From NCBI GenBank assembly GCA_040510195.1, contig JBEVJK010000131.1:31690-95689 (forward strand): a DNA stretch of 64,000 nucleotides. The letters run 5' to 3'. A program made the position numbers and the translations under genes. The notes beneath the pieces were generated by a model that saw nothing but the letters and a program-made list of their open reading frames with translations, was not told where the DNA came from and ran no database searches. Each line of letters opens with the position of its first letter. The stretch's first letter is position 1. This DNA is from JBEVJK01 sp040510195 (GTDB taxonomy: Bacteria > Pseudomonadota > Alphaproteobacteria > Rhizobiales > Rhizobiaceae). This document shows, piece after piece, positions 26,261 to 34,335 of this stretch.

Positions 26261-26344
26261 ATGTTTGGCATCAAGCTGACGGCTGGCGCCCTCGTTGTCC
26301 TCGTCCTCTGGATCATCGCCATGCAGCCATGGAGCTACCTGTGA
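26261..26344 (+). CDS. possible 27-residue membrane peptide
   Basis: A short frame MFGIKLTAGALVVLVLWIIA, followed by MQPWSYL and TGA, forms a single hydrophobic helix with a polar start and aromatic end. A GAGGG site lies about 7 bp before the ATG. It starts 34 bp after the nuclease-like gene stop. It is too short to be certain; listed because composition, ribosome site and spacing agree. Confidence 0.35.
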   Translation: MFGIKLTAGALVVLVLWIIAMQPWSYL

Positions 26345-26346
26345 CC

Positions 26347-26472
26347 ATGGAGCGAATCCAGCGTCGGAGGCTAGCTGTGCTCGCGAACCGTCATGGCGGA
26401 ACGAAGACCCATCCGAAAGCTCGACGGTTGGAGCGCGAACGCCGCTTGCTGATTCTAGCCTGCGCTCCATAA
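26347..26472 (+). CDS. possible 41-residue basic peptide
   Basis: A frame starting two bases after the stop of the hydrophobic peptide: MERIQRRRLAVLANRHGGTK, then RRLERERRLLILACAP and TAA. It is strongly basic with a GGAG 12 bp upstream. Tight spacing suggests coupling, but chance cannot be excluded. The rest of the gap to 26699 holds only the repeats described separately. Confidence 0.22.
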   Translation: MERIQRRRLAVLANRHGGTKTHPKARRLERERRLLILACAP

Positions 26473-26548
26473 GCTGCCGACCCGAAGCGCCGCACACCCG
26501 AGCGGGCGGCAGAAGACGCGCACAATTTTCGCGGTCGCTTGCCGTTTC

Positions 26549-26569
26549 TGCGTCCAAACTGCGTCCAAA
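26549..26569 (+). repeat. candidate right integrase arm-type sites
   Basis: Two exact direct copies of TGCGTCCAAA (26549-26558 and 26560-26569), 11 bp apart. They match the pair at 23102-23123 in sequence, orientation and spacing, and lie 94 bp inside the right 12-bp repeat. Confidence 0.45.
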
Positions 26570-26662
26570 TGGCCCGTGGCAGCCTCGCGAAGAGCGCCCA
26601 TTTCGCGCTTAAGTGCTTGACCGCGCTGGCTTTGCGGGCTAGGGCCTCTTCGCAGCTTCGAA

Positions 26663-26674
26663 ATTAAACTAATA
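26663..26674. repeat. candidate right attachment core (attR)
   Basis: Second copy of ATTAAACTAATA, 26 bp before the start of the next alpha/beta hydrolase gene. With the copy at 22973-22984 it bounds the integrase island. Confidence 0.5.
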
Positions 26675-26699
26675 TAGCAATTTCACTCCCCGGGCACGG

Positions 26700-27566
26700 A
26701 TGACGACGGCCAAGATCGAATTCAGCGGAGCGGAGAACAACCGGCTGGCGGCAGATCGCTTCGGCAGCGGCGGGCAGCCGGTGCTTTTCCTGCATGGCGG
26801 TGGCCAGACGCGCCGCGCCTGGGACGCCACGGCACGGCGCGTCGCCGCGGCCGGCATGACGGCCATCGCGGTCGACCTGCGCGGCCATGGCGAAAGCGAA
26901 TGGGTGGCGAGCGGCAACTACACCTTCGCCGATTTCGCGGCCGACGCGACGGCCGTCTTCCGGCAGTCGGCCGAGCGGTATGGAAGAGCACCGGTGGCGG
27001 TGGGCGCCTCGCTGGGCGGGCTGGCGTCGCTGACCGCAGAGCTCAATCACGGGCCGCTCATCGACGCGCTGGTGCTGGTCGACATCACGCCGCGCATGGA
27101 CCCCGAAGGAGTGGCGAAAGTGCAAGGCTTCATGGGCGAGCGCATCGCCGACGGCTTCGCTACGCTGGAGGAGGCGGCGCAGGCGATCGCCCGCTATCTG
27201 CCGCATCGCAAGAGGCCGGCTTCGCTCGACGGCCTCAGCAAGAACCTCCGCCGCTCCCCCGACGGGCGCTACCGCTGGCACTGGGACCCGGCGTTCATGG
27301 CCGGGGCGCGCAGCATCAATGTCGGCACGGCGGCGCTGATGGACGAGGTCAGCCGTAGTCTTTCGCGACTCGCCGTCCCGGTGCTGCTGGTGCGCGGGAT
27401 GCAGTCGGAGCTGGTGCACGAAGCGCATGCGCGCGACTTCGTGGCGTCGGTGCCTTACGGCCGCACCGTCGACGTCGGCGGCGCCGGACACATGGTCGCC
27501 GGCGACAGGAACGACGCCTTCTGCGCGGCGATCCTCGATTTCCTGGCCGCACGCGAGGCCGCCTAG
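26700..27566 (+). CDS. alpha/beta hydrolase
   Basis: A 288-residue alpha/beta-hydrolase-fold protein with the oxyanion-hole motif VLFLHGGGQTRRAWD, strand AIAVDLRGHGESEW, nucleophile elbow VAVGASLGGLASL (Ser about residue 103) and late histidine VGGAGHMVAGDRND. It belongs to a different branch from the hydrolase on the left side of the island, with only general fold similarity. Its start lies 25 bp from the right candidate att site, so its native promoter may have been altered by the island insertion. Substrate unknown. Confidence 0.88.
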   Translation: MTTAKIEFSGAENNRLAADRFGSGGQPVLFLHGGGQTRRAWDATARRVAAAGMTAIAVDLRGHGESEWVASGNYTFADFAADATAVFRQSAERYGRAPVAVGASLGGLASLTAELNHGPLIDALVLVDITPRMDPEGVAKVQGFMGERIADGFATLEEAAQAIARYLPHRKRPASLDGLSKNLRRSPDGRYRWHWDPAFMAGARSINVGTAALMDEVSRSLSRLAVPVLLVRGMQSELVHEAHARDFVASVPYGRTVDVGGAGHMVAGDRNDAFCAAILDFLAAREAA

Positions 27567-27572
27567 GCGGAA

Positions 27573-28190
27573 TTAGCCGAGGCGGGCAAGCGCGCGCGTC
27601 AGGTTGCGCCGCGCCGCGGCCTCGCATTCGGCAAAGAACGGGTCGCTGTGAAAGATGCGCGGCCGAGACAGGAAGCCCTGGAGCACGGCCGCTCGACCGG
27701 CCCGCCACGTGTTGTCGTCCACCCAGCCATACTCCAGCCGGACGGCCCGTTCGTAGGCGTCGAAGGCCGCTTGCGGCGCCGCCAGGATCGACAGGTCCAT
27801 GTCGAGCAAAAGGGCCGCATCGCCTCGGGCGGCGGTGTCCTCGCCGTCGGGAAGGCGGTGCGTCCGGGTGGCCTCGATCATCGCCGCGATGCGATCGAGC
27901 CGCTCCGGTTCGACTCGACCTGCCAGCCATTCCCTGGCCAGTGCAGCGCTTCTCGCCTCGTTGTCCTGGCGGCGGCTGTCATAGATGGCGTCGTGGAACC
28001 AGATGGCGGCTTCCAGGGCGGCAAAGTCGGCGATTGCGGCGCGGTGGCGTTCGGCCAGCGCAAGCAGGGCCTCGGCATGCGCAAGGCCGTGATAGTGGCG
28101 CCCGGGAGCCGAATAGAGCGCCGCGAGACGGGCGCGCATCGCAGCGTCGATGAGCAAGGCGCTGTTTTCTATGCCAGCTTGATTTTCCAT
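27573..28190 (-). CDS. HD-domain metal-dependent phosphohydrolase-like protein
   Basis: A 205-residue protein of the predicted HD-superfamily hydrolases. Metal ligands are visible in GRHYHGLAHAEALLAL (His) and AAIWFHDAIYDSRR (HD pair). The rest is helical, ending FFAECEAAARRNLTRALARLG. Substrate unknown; the family is cytosolic and often annotated only by fold. ATG 28190 is used; a GTG two codons earlier is possible. It is convergent with the preceding hydrolase (6-bp gap) and divergent from cysE. Confidence 0.82.
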   Translation of the reverse strand: MENQAGIENSALLIDAAMRARLAALYSAPGRHYHGLAHAEALLALAERHRAAIADFAALEAAIWFHDAIYDSRRQDNEARSAALAREWLAGRVEPERLDRIAAMIEATRTHRLPDGEDTAARGDAALLLDMDLSILAAPQAAFDAYERAVRLEYGWVDDNTWRAGRAAVLQGFLSRPRIFHSDPFFAECEAAARRNLTRALARLG

Positions 28191-28300
28191 CGCCACAATC
28201 CATTTGAAGGCTGAATGAGGAAATTTGAGTTCAACGGCGACGCATTCTGGCGTATGAAATGCGCGCGTGCCACGGGGTCGGCACGACCAGGGAGACGGCC

Positions 28301-29146
28301 ATGACTATCGGCGTATCGCGAGCGGGCCATCTGCAGCCCGTCGACCCGATCTGGAGTTCGGTGCGAGCCGAAGCGGAGGATGCCGTCGCGGCCGACCCGC
28401 TGCTGGCGGCGTTTCTCTACGCGACCATCCTCAACCACGACACCCTCGAAGACGCGGTGATCCATCGGATCGCCGAGCGGCTCGACCATGACGATCTCGG
28501 GGCCGACCTCATCCGCCAGACCTTCGCGATGATGCTCAAGGACCAGCCGGAGTGGTCGACGATCGTGCGGGTGGACATCCAGGCCTATTACGATCGCGAC
28601 CCGGCCTGCGATCGCTTCATGATGCCGGTCCTCTACTTCAAGGGGTTCCATGCAATCCAGACGCATCGGCTGGCGCATTGGCTGTGGACCCTCGGCCGCA
28701 AGGACTTCGCACTCTATCTGCAGAGCCGCTCGTCGTCGGTGTTCCAGACCGACATCAACCCCGCCGCGCAGATCGGTAAGGGCATCTTCGTCGACCACGC
28801 GACGGGGCTGGTGGTCGGCGAGACGGCGGTGATCGAGGACAACGTCTCGCTGCTGCACGGGGTGACGCTCGGCGGAACCGGCAAGGCGGGCGGCGACCGT
28901 CATCCCAAGATCCGCTACGGCGTGCTGATCGGCGCCGGCGCCAAGATCCTCGGCAATATCGAGGTCGGCCACTGCTCGAAGATCGCGGCGGGCTCGGTCG
29001 TGCTGGCAGCGGTGCCGCACAACAAGACCGTCGCCGGGGTGCCGGCCCGCGTGGTGGGCGAGACCGGATGCGACCAGCCCTCGCGGCAGATGGACCAGCT
29101 GCTGCCGGCGCAGTCGATGGACCACGTCGTCACCTTCGACATCTGA
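28301..29146 (+). CDS. cysE: serine O-acetyltransferase
   Basis: A 281-residue enzyme that acetylates serine for cysteine synthesis. The N-terminal helical domain starts about DPIWSSVRAEAEDAVAADPL and includes LNHDTLEDAVIHRIAERL. The left-handed beta-helix has DINPAAQIGKGIFVDHATGL, GETAVIEDNVSLLHGVTLGG, and DRHPKIRYGVLIGAGAKILG. Catalytic Asp/His residues (DPACDRF and VDHATG) are in place. The ATG at 28301 is chosen from family length. No other cys gene is adjacent. Confidence 0.93.
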   Translation: MTIGVSRAGHLQPVDPIWSSVRAEAEDAVAADPLLAAFLYATILNHDTLEDAVIHRIAERLDHDDLGADLIRQTFAMMLKDQPEWSTIVRVDIQAYYDRDPACDRFMMPVLYFKGFHAIQTHRLAHWLWTLGRKDFALYLQSRSSSVFQTDINPAAQIGKGIFVDHATGLVVGETAVIEDNVSLLHGVTLGGTGKAGGDRHPKIRYGVLIGAGAKILGNIEVGHCSKIAAGSVVLAAVPHNKTVAGVPARVVGETGCDQPSRQMDQLLPAQSMDHVVTFDI

Positions 29147-29153
29147 GAGCGCG

Positions 29154-29639
29154 TCAAGGGCCGAGGACGAGCGCCCAATAAAGGCGGCCGTCCTGGCCAG
29201 TCGATTTCGCCAGGCCGAAATGGCCGTAGCTCGCTCCGAGCATGTTGCTGCGATGGCCCGAGGATTTCATCCAGGCGGCGAACAGCGCCTCCAGGTCCTG
29301 CTGGCCGTGGGCGACGTTCTCGGCGGCCGGACCGCGGATGCCGTTCTGCCTGAGGCGAGAGGAGAAGTCGCGCCCGAAGCCGGTCGAATGCCGCATGCGG
29401 CCGGAGCCGGCCATGTAGCCCGCCTGCTCGCGCGCCGCTTTTTCGAGCGCCGGCGAGGGCTGAAGGGCGGCCAGGCCGCTTTCGGCCCTGATCCTTGCCA
29501 GATAGGAAGCGGCGCCATCCGACATGCCTTGCGCCGGGGCGGGCGGACCGGAGGCCGTGGCGCATGCGGAGGTGGCGGCGAGCAAGGCCGCGAAGGCGAG
29601 GGTGGCGGCGGCTTTCGTGCCGCGAGGATGATCCGACAT
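29154..29639 (-). CDS. CAP-superfamily (SCP-like) lipoprotein
   Basis: A 161-residue exported protein with a lipobox-like leader (AALLAATSAC, Cys about residue 26) and a bacterial CAP/SCP domain. Conserved patches are MRHSTGFGRDFSSRL, AAENVAHGQQDLEALFAAWM and SSGHRSNMLGASYGHFGLA. The cavity residues are His (MRHST), Glu (AENVA) and His (GHRSN). It is probably anchored to the periplasmic side of a membrane; the molecular role of bacterial CAP proteins is mostly unknown. It is convergent with cysE (7-bp gap). Confidence 0.88.
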   Translation of the reverse strand: MSDHPRGTKAAATLAFAALLAATSACATASGPPAPAQGMSDGAASYLARIRAESGLAALQPSPALEKAAREQAGYMAGSGRMRHSTGFGRDFSSRLRQNGIRGPAAENVAHGQQDLEALFAAWMKSSGHRSNMLGASYGHFGLAKSTGQDGRLYWALVLGP

Positions 29640-29783
29640 GATGGCTTTCCGCACCTGGTTCGTCCGCCTGCTCGAGTGTCCCCCGGGACATGGCTATTTT
29701 GAGGGTGTCGTGCGCCTTGTCTTTACAGCCCGGTGCCCGACATGCCAGAAGCCCCCCACCACATCCGGCACCGGAGAAGATCC

Positions 29784-29984
29784 TTGAAGCCAGAAGAAAT
29801 CAGGAAACTCGACGCCTATTTCAAGCGCGTGTTCCAAAATCCGCTTCTCACCGTCAAAGCGCGGCCGCGGAAGGACGATTCGGCCGAAGTCTATGTGGGC
29901 GAGGAATTCCTCGGCATCGTCTTCAAAGACGAGGACGAAGGCGACTACAACTTCTCGATGGCGATCCTCGACATCGATCTCTGA
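29784..29984 (+). CDS. DUF3126 family protein
   Basis: A 66-residue acidic protein with the core KLDAYFKRVFQNPLLTVKAR, DDSAEVYVGEEFLGIVF and DEDEGDYNFSMAILDIDL, matching the short alphaproteobacterial DUF3126 family. The TTG at 29784 is preferred because GGAGAAG sits 6-9 bp before it and the family N-terminus is (M)KPxEIxKLDAY. ATGs at 29733 and 29742 would add a basic His/Arg-rich leader. Function unknown; cytoplasmic. Confidence 0.82.
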   Translation: MKPEEIRKLDAYFKRVFQNPLLTVKARPRKDDSAEVYVGEEFLGIVFKDEDEGDYNFSMAILDIDL

Positions 29985-29999
29985 GGCCGACCGCGGGCT

Positions 30000-30734
30000 T
30001 CACTCGGAAGTGCCCATGTATTTCCGAGCGGTGGTCATCACCGCCGCGTCAAGCGCCCGCCAGCCGGGCAGCAGCTCCTTGGGGAAGCGGTAGGTGAGGC
30101 TCAGCGCGTCGCCGATTAGCACGTCCCGCTCGCAGGGCGCAAGCGAGGCCTCGGCCTCGGGCCCGCTCAGGCAGCGGGCGACGAAAGGTGGCCTGCCGTC
30201 GCTCCGCTCGGCCACGGCCAGAACCTCGTTCATGTAGCCGGATTTCTCGGTGAAGCCGTAGAGCACGATGCCGCCTTGGCTCGGCACACCCGGCTTGACG
30301 ATCAGCGATCCGTAGATCGGCTCGAAGCGGCCGCTCATGTCGCGCGACATCATCTGCTTCTCGAAGGTGAGGAACAGCACCTTCCGCTCGGCGTCGGTGT
30401 GGTTGAAGTCGCCGCGCGCCGCCGCCGAATAGCCGGTCATGTCGGGCCAGCGGACATAGAGGTCGAGCCGTTCGGCGATGCCATCACGACGCTGCCGCTC
30501 GAAGCGGATGACGTTTGAGGGCACCGACAGCACGTTGTTGCCGATGACCACCTCGCGGACCGTGGTGTCTTCGGTGTGCCCGGCCAAAGCGATCGAGCGC
30601 CCCAGCCAACGGCCGGTCACGCTGATCAGCAGGGAGAGCAGCGCGAGCACCGCCAGCGCGTAGAAGATCCGCAGCAGAAAGCCATTGTCGGCCGGTATCG
30701 CCCTGCCGGTCTCGAGCGCCGTCACCTCTTTCAT
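30000..30734 (-). CDS. hypothetical membrane-anchored protein
   Basis: A 244-residue protein with one N-terminal transmembrane helix (LLRIFYALAVLALLSLLISV, about residues 20-40). A soluble domain with beta-type segments follows: DTTVREVVIGNNVLSVPSNV, LDLYVRWPDMTGYSAAARGD and PFVARCLSGPEAEASLAPCE. Two cysteines in the latter could form a disulfide in the periplasm. The layout resembles conserved rhizobial proteins of unknown function. It is convergent with the DUF3126 gene (15-bp gap). Confidence 0.75.
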   Translation of the reverse strand: MKEVTALETGRAIPADNGFLLRIFYALAVLALLSLLISVTGRWLGRSIALAGHTEDTTVREVVIGNNVLSVPSNVIRFERQRRDGIAERLDLYVRWPDMTGYSAAARGDFNHTDAERKVLFLTFEKQMMSRDMSGRFEPIYGSLIVKPGVPSQGGIVLYGFTEKSGYMNEVLAVAERSDGRPPFVARCLSGPEAEASLAPCERDVLIGDALSLTYRFPKELLPGWRALDAAVMTTARKYMGTSE

Positions 30735-30854
30735 CGCCCGTTCCCCGCCATCGGCGTTCTGTACCGGAATGGCACAGGCAGCGCGGCATGGCGCTTGCAC
30801 CGTGCGGTCTCGTCAAGGGCAATTCTGGCCTAGTCTTGGTAAATGGTGGGTTAA

Positions 30855-31178
30855 ATGGGGACGCTGTCGTGGGGTCTTTTGGCGTTTGCGTCGGGACTGA
30901 CGCTGTCGGGCCTCAGCGGATCGATTCTGGAGCTCGCCACCGGCTGCCGCTTGTCGCTCAGCCCGCCCTTCGTGAGGCCGGAACGGCTGGCGCAGACGCT
31001 CTGGCGAACCGCGCTCGCCGGCCCGTTCATGCTGGCAAACGAGGCGCTGGCCTGCCGCCGGTCGGGACGCATGGGAGACCTGCCGACCGCGGCGGCCATG
31101 CTCGCCTGCGGCATCTGGGCGCTGGCCCAGGGCGTCATCCTGGTCTCGCTCGCCAGTGCCGCCTCAGCCCGTCTCTAG
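30855..31178 (+). CDS. small integral membrane protein (DUF6949-like)
   Basis: A 107-residue protein starting MGTLSWGLLAFASGLTLSGL, with three hydrophobic segments: the N-terminal helix, LAGPFMLANEALACRRSGRM, and AAAMLACGIWALAQGVILVS. The organisation is like a family of short rhizobial membrane proteins sometimes labelled DUF6949; this name is from memory and uncertain. Function unknown. Confidence 0.65.
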   Translation: MGTLSWGLLAFASGLTLSGLSGSILELATGCRLSLSPPFVRPERLAQTLWRTALAGPFMLANEALACRRSGRMGDLPTAAAMLACGIWALAQGVILVSLASAASARL

Positions 31179-31262
31179 TCGTTTGTGACCGCTCTGCACT
31201 TTTGCTGGAATTGCTCTAGGGTGGGTGGAAGGTCGAGTTTCTCGCCCACCGGGAGTCATGCC

Positions 31263-31799
31263 ATGCCGATCTACGCCCTCGACGGGGAGAGCCCGCAATT
31301 TCTTGCGCGCGACAGCGTGTTTCTGGCGCCGGATGCCACCCTGATCGGGCGCGTCAGCATCGGCCGAAGGGTCGGTGTCTGGTTCGGCGCCGTGTTGCGC
31401 GGCGACAACGAGCCGATCGTCGTCGGCGACGACAGCAACCTGCAGGAACACACGGTCCTGCACACCGACATGGGCTTTCCGCTGACGGTCGGGCGCGGCG
31501 CAACGATCGGCCACCGGGCGATCCTTCACGGCTGCACGATCGGCGACAACAGCCTGGTGGGCATGGGCGCCATCGTGCTGAACGGCGCCAGGATCGGTCG
31601 CGACAGCCTGGTCGGAGCCGGGTCGCTGGTCACGGAAGGCAAGGCCTTCGCCGACGGCATGCTGATCGTCGGCACCCCTGCGCGGCCGGTGCGACCGCTC
31701 ACCGCGGCGGAGATCGAGGGTCTCAGAGCCTCGGCCGCCCACTATGCGCAGACGATCGAGCGCTACGCCAAGGGGTTCTCCCGCCTCGAAGCGGGATGA
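31263..31799 (+). CDS. gamma-class carbonic anhydrase family protein
   Basis: A 178-residue left-handed beta-helix protein. Hexapeptide repeats run from APDATLIGRVSIGRRVGVWF through GRDSLVGAGSLVTEG. The three zinc-ligand histidines are in LQEHTVLHTDMG (His about residues 64/68) and TIGHRAILHGC (His about 88/93). The family includes gamma carbonic anhydrases and related YrdA/PaaY proteins, and actual activity varies. ATG 31263 gives the canonical short start (MPIYALDGE). It is convergent with the flippase gene. Confidence 0.88.
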   Translation: MPIYALDGESPQFLARDSVFLAPDATLIGRVSIGRRVGVWFGAVLRGDNEPIVVGDDSNLQEHTVLHTDMGFPLTVGRGATIGHRAILHGCTIGDNSLVGMGAIVLNGARIGRDSLVGAGSLVTEGKAFADGMLIVGTPARPVRPLTAAEIEGLRASAAHYAQTIERYAKGFSRLEAG

Positions 31800-31824
31800 C
31801 GATCGCAGCCGTCGGCAATCCGGA

Positions 31825-33288
31825 TCAGACGACCTGCTGCCGTGTCACGGCGGGGCGCAGCCGCGGAAGGCCGAAGCGCGTCAGTTCGGCGAAGAGCGGG
31901 TGGTTGGTGAGCCAGAGCGCGGCAAGCCAGCCGATGAAGCCCAGCACGCCCGCGACGACGCCCTGCATGATCGAGAAGGCGAAATGCGGGTGCTCGGCGT
32001 GGAAAACGGCGAGCGGCAACGCCACGGTGGCCATGGCCGTCAAGCCGCTTCTCCAGACGGCCGCCGCCAGCTCGGACCAGCCGATGCCGACGCGGTTGAT
32101 CACCGGGACGATCGTCACCGCCGCCTGCACCGGCACGACCACGGTCATGCAGCAGGCGACCCCGAACAGGCCGCCGAGATAGGCCGAGGCGGCCAGCAGG
32201 AGGGTCAGCACAGGGAACAGCAGGCCGGCGAGGATCGCCATGGCGCGGATGGCACCGATCGCCATGGAGACCAGATAGTTGAGCCAGTAGACGAAGGAGA
32301 AGAGCGTCGCCACGGCGAGGATGCGCACCACCGGCACGACGTCGTGCCACTGCGGTCCGAGAATGATCTCGATCACCGGATAGGAGAGCAGCGCCAAGAG
32401 CAGGAGCGCCGGCCACTGGACGGCCGAGATGAAAGCGATCGCCTGCAGATAGGGCTGCTTGAGGTCGTGGCCGTCGCGGACGCTGGCCGAAAAGGTCGGC
32501 AAGAGCACGTTCATAACCCCGTCGAGCGCGATCTTCTCGGGGATCTGGCAGATCATGTTGCCGCGGCTGAGCAGCGCGGACGCCTCGTGCGAATAGAGGC
32601 GACCGAGGATGAGCAGCGGGAACATGTCCAGCTTGAAGCCGAGCCCGATCAGGCCGTTGTAGCCGCCGAAGGTGACCATGGCGCGCCAATGGCGAAAGGT
32701 CGGCAGGAAGATCCACAAAGGGCGCTGAATGACGAGGGCGACAAGGGCCGTCGTGACACTGGCGGCGAGCCACGCCCAGGCAAAGCTCATGAAGCTGAAG
32801 CCCAGGCTTGCCAGGACCAGCGTGGTCGCCGAGGTGACCAGCACGGTGGTCATGTTGAGGACGGCGGCCGTGCCGAAACGAAGCTCGCGGCGCATCAGTG
32901 CCACAACTTGCAGCGGCACCAGCTCGATGACGATGGCGAGCGAGACGATGGCGAAGTAGACGACCGTCTGCGGCTCCTGATAGGCCTCGGCGAGCCGCGG
33001 CGCGGCCGCCATCAACCCGGCCACCAGGACGAGGGTCAGCGTCAGCTGGAGGGTGAAGGCGCCGCGTATCTCGGGCACGCTCAGGGACGGACGCTGGATC
33101 AGGAAGTTGGTGGTAGCGAAATCGCGCAGGATGAGAACGATGCCGATGACGGCGAGCGCGATGACCGAAACGCCGATCTCGTCGGGAGTGAGCAGCCGGG
33201 ACACGATCGCGGTCGTCAGAAAGTTGGCCGCCAGAGCGACGTAGCGATCGCTTGTGCTGAGGAGCAGGGCGCGCCTTACCGAGGCCAT
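31825..33288 (-). CDS. polysaccharide/lipopolysaccharide flippase (MOP superfamily)
   Basis: A 487-residue inner-membrane protein with about twelve to fourteen hydrophobic helices. The N-terminus DRYVALAANFLTTAIVSRLL and LTPDEIGVSVIALAVIGIVL matches Wzx/ExoT-type exporters. A characteristic NMICQIPEKIALDGVMNVLL lies in the middle. Such proteins flip lipid-linked oligosaccharides for surface polysaccharide assembly. No glycosyltransferase genes surround it, so the substrate cannot be inferred. The ATG at 33288 has a CAGGAAG site. Confidence 0.85.
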   Translation of the reverse strand: MASVRRALLLSTSDRYVALAANFLTTAIVSRLLTPDEIGVSVIALAVIGIVLILRDFATTNFLIQRPSLSVPEIRGAFTLQLTLTLVLVAGLMAAAPRLAEAYQEPQTVVYFAIVSLAIVIELVPLQVVALMRRELRFGTAAVLNMTTVLVTSATTLVLASLGFSFMSFAWAWLAASVTTALVALVIQRPLWIFLPTFRHWRAMVTFGGYNGLIGLGFKLDMFPLLILGRLYSHEASALLSRGNMICQIPEKIALDGVMNVLLPTFSASVRDGHDLKQPYLQAIAFISAVQWPALLLLALLSYPVIEIILGPQWHDVVPVVRILAVATLFSFVYWLNYLVSMAIGAIRAMAILAGLLFPVLTLLLAASAYLGGLFGVACCMTVVVPVQAAVTIVPVINRVGIGWSELAAAVWRSGLTAMATVALPLAVFHAEHPHFAFSIMQGVVAGVLGFIGWLAALWLTNHPLFAELTRFGLPRLRPAVTRQQVV

Positions 33289-33460
33289 CAGACTTCCTGG
33301 ATTGAATCGAGCATGATCAGATCGCAAATTTCCGCGGCCGCGTCATCTCGGTCAATTGGCTGTCGACCTATTCAAAGGTCTAGTTTCTACACCCCCTTTT
33401 CTTGCCCGAGGGCCTGGAAGGGCTAGAGAAATTGTCTTTAGCAGGCTCATGAAACGAGTG

Positions 33461-33537
33461 GAGCCGGCCCGGGGACTGGGCCGGCTCCTGAACCCGGTCG
33501 TTGGGGACGGGGAGGGTGGGGACTCGACCGGGTTTTT
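33461..33537 (+). terminator. tandem strong hairpins, second with T-run
   Basis: First hairpin: GAGCCGGCCC (33461-33470) and GGGCCGGCTC (33478-33487), ten perfect pairs. Second: AACCCGGTCG (33491-33500) and CGACCGGGTT (33525-33534), ten perfect pairs, followed by TTT. The T-run is on the plus strand, although both flanking genes (flippase, BTLCP) are on the minus strand. They may act as a terminator for the BTLCP gene in the minus direction, or end an unrecognised plus-strand transcript from 33289-33460. Confidence 0.5.
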
Positions 33538-33555
33538 CGCTGCTGCTCGGCGGTC

Positions 33556-34155
33556 CTACTTGACCGAGCCGACGGCCACAGCGCGGCCGTCATTGATGCT
33601 GACCCAGCTGCCGGAATTGTTGTCCGACTGCCGCTTGAGGTAGGTGTATTCGGTGTCCTGCCAGGCGAGGACGCGGCCCTCCAGATTGTCCAGGATGTAG
33701 TCTCCCGCGGAGGTGCGAACGGTCAGGACCGCATGGCCGTCGCCGTTCGGCTGACGCACCACGGTGATCAGCAGGCTGCCGGCGGGCAGGCCGGCAGCCA
33801 TCAGCTCGCGCCGCTTCTCGATCACGTAGTCCTCGCAGTCGCCGACGGCGTCCGGATAGGACCAGACCTCCTGGCGGCCCCACATCTCCATGTCGGTGCG
33901 CGGCTCGACGCGCTGGTTGACGCGGTTGTTGACAGTTATCAATTCGGACCACAGCTGGCGCGTCAGCTCGACCGGGGCGGTCGCGGCCGTGCGCTGGGTG
34001 CACTCGCGGTGATAGCGCTGGCAGAACTCGTAGTGGCCGATCGGCTGCGTCGTGCGTCCGCCGGTGACCATGCCCGGCGCGGCAAGGGCTGTGCCCGCAG
34101 TCAGCCCAAGAGCGGCGATGGCTGCCAGAAGCGTCCCTCTTCCTGCAGATGCCAT
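33556..34155 (-). CDS. transglutaminase-like cysteine proteinase (BTLCP)
   Basis: A 199-residue exported protein. It has a signal peptide (LLAAIAALGLTAGTALA, cleaved near residue 25). The BTLCP catalytic Cys is in DAVGDCEDYVIEKRRELMAA, the His in NGDGHAVLTVRTS, and the Asp in YILDNLEGRV. The N-terminal EFCQRYHRECTQR pattern is common in this family. BTLCPs are periplasmic cysteine-protease-like proteins, some linked to LapG-type processing. No LapD/LapA partner is near. The upstream 180 bp is AT-rich, with a 7-bp inverted repeat ATTGAAT/ATTCAAT (34244-34272). Confidence 0.88.
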   Translation of the reverse strand: MASAGRGTLLAAIAALGLTAGTALAAPGMVTGGRTTQPIGHYEFCQRYHRECTQRTAATAPVELTRQLWSELITVNNRVNQRVEPRTDMEMWGRQEVWSYPDAVGDCEDYVIEKRRELMAAGLPAGSLLITVVRQPNGDGHAVLTVRTSAGDYILDNLEGRVLAWQDTEYTYLKRQSDNNSGSWVSINDGRAVAVGSVK

Positions 34156-34335
34156 TGTATTCGTCTCCCCATTCCGAGAGCACAATGACACATGCCGATT
34201 TATTTCATGGAAAGCTGCGAACTTAAGATTGAATAGACCTAGTATTGAATTTAGATCAAATAAGTATTCAATTTTACAAAGACGATTTGAATTGCATTAA
34301 CCATGCGGCTTGGGCTGCTGGGTGCTGCTGAATGC

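Noticed and set aside
30788..31219. 143-residue plus-strand frame over the small membrane protein
   Set aside because: It is an alternative frame of the 30855-31178 gene, which has proper membrane helices.
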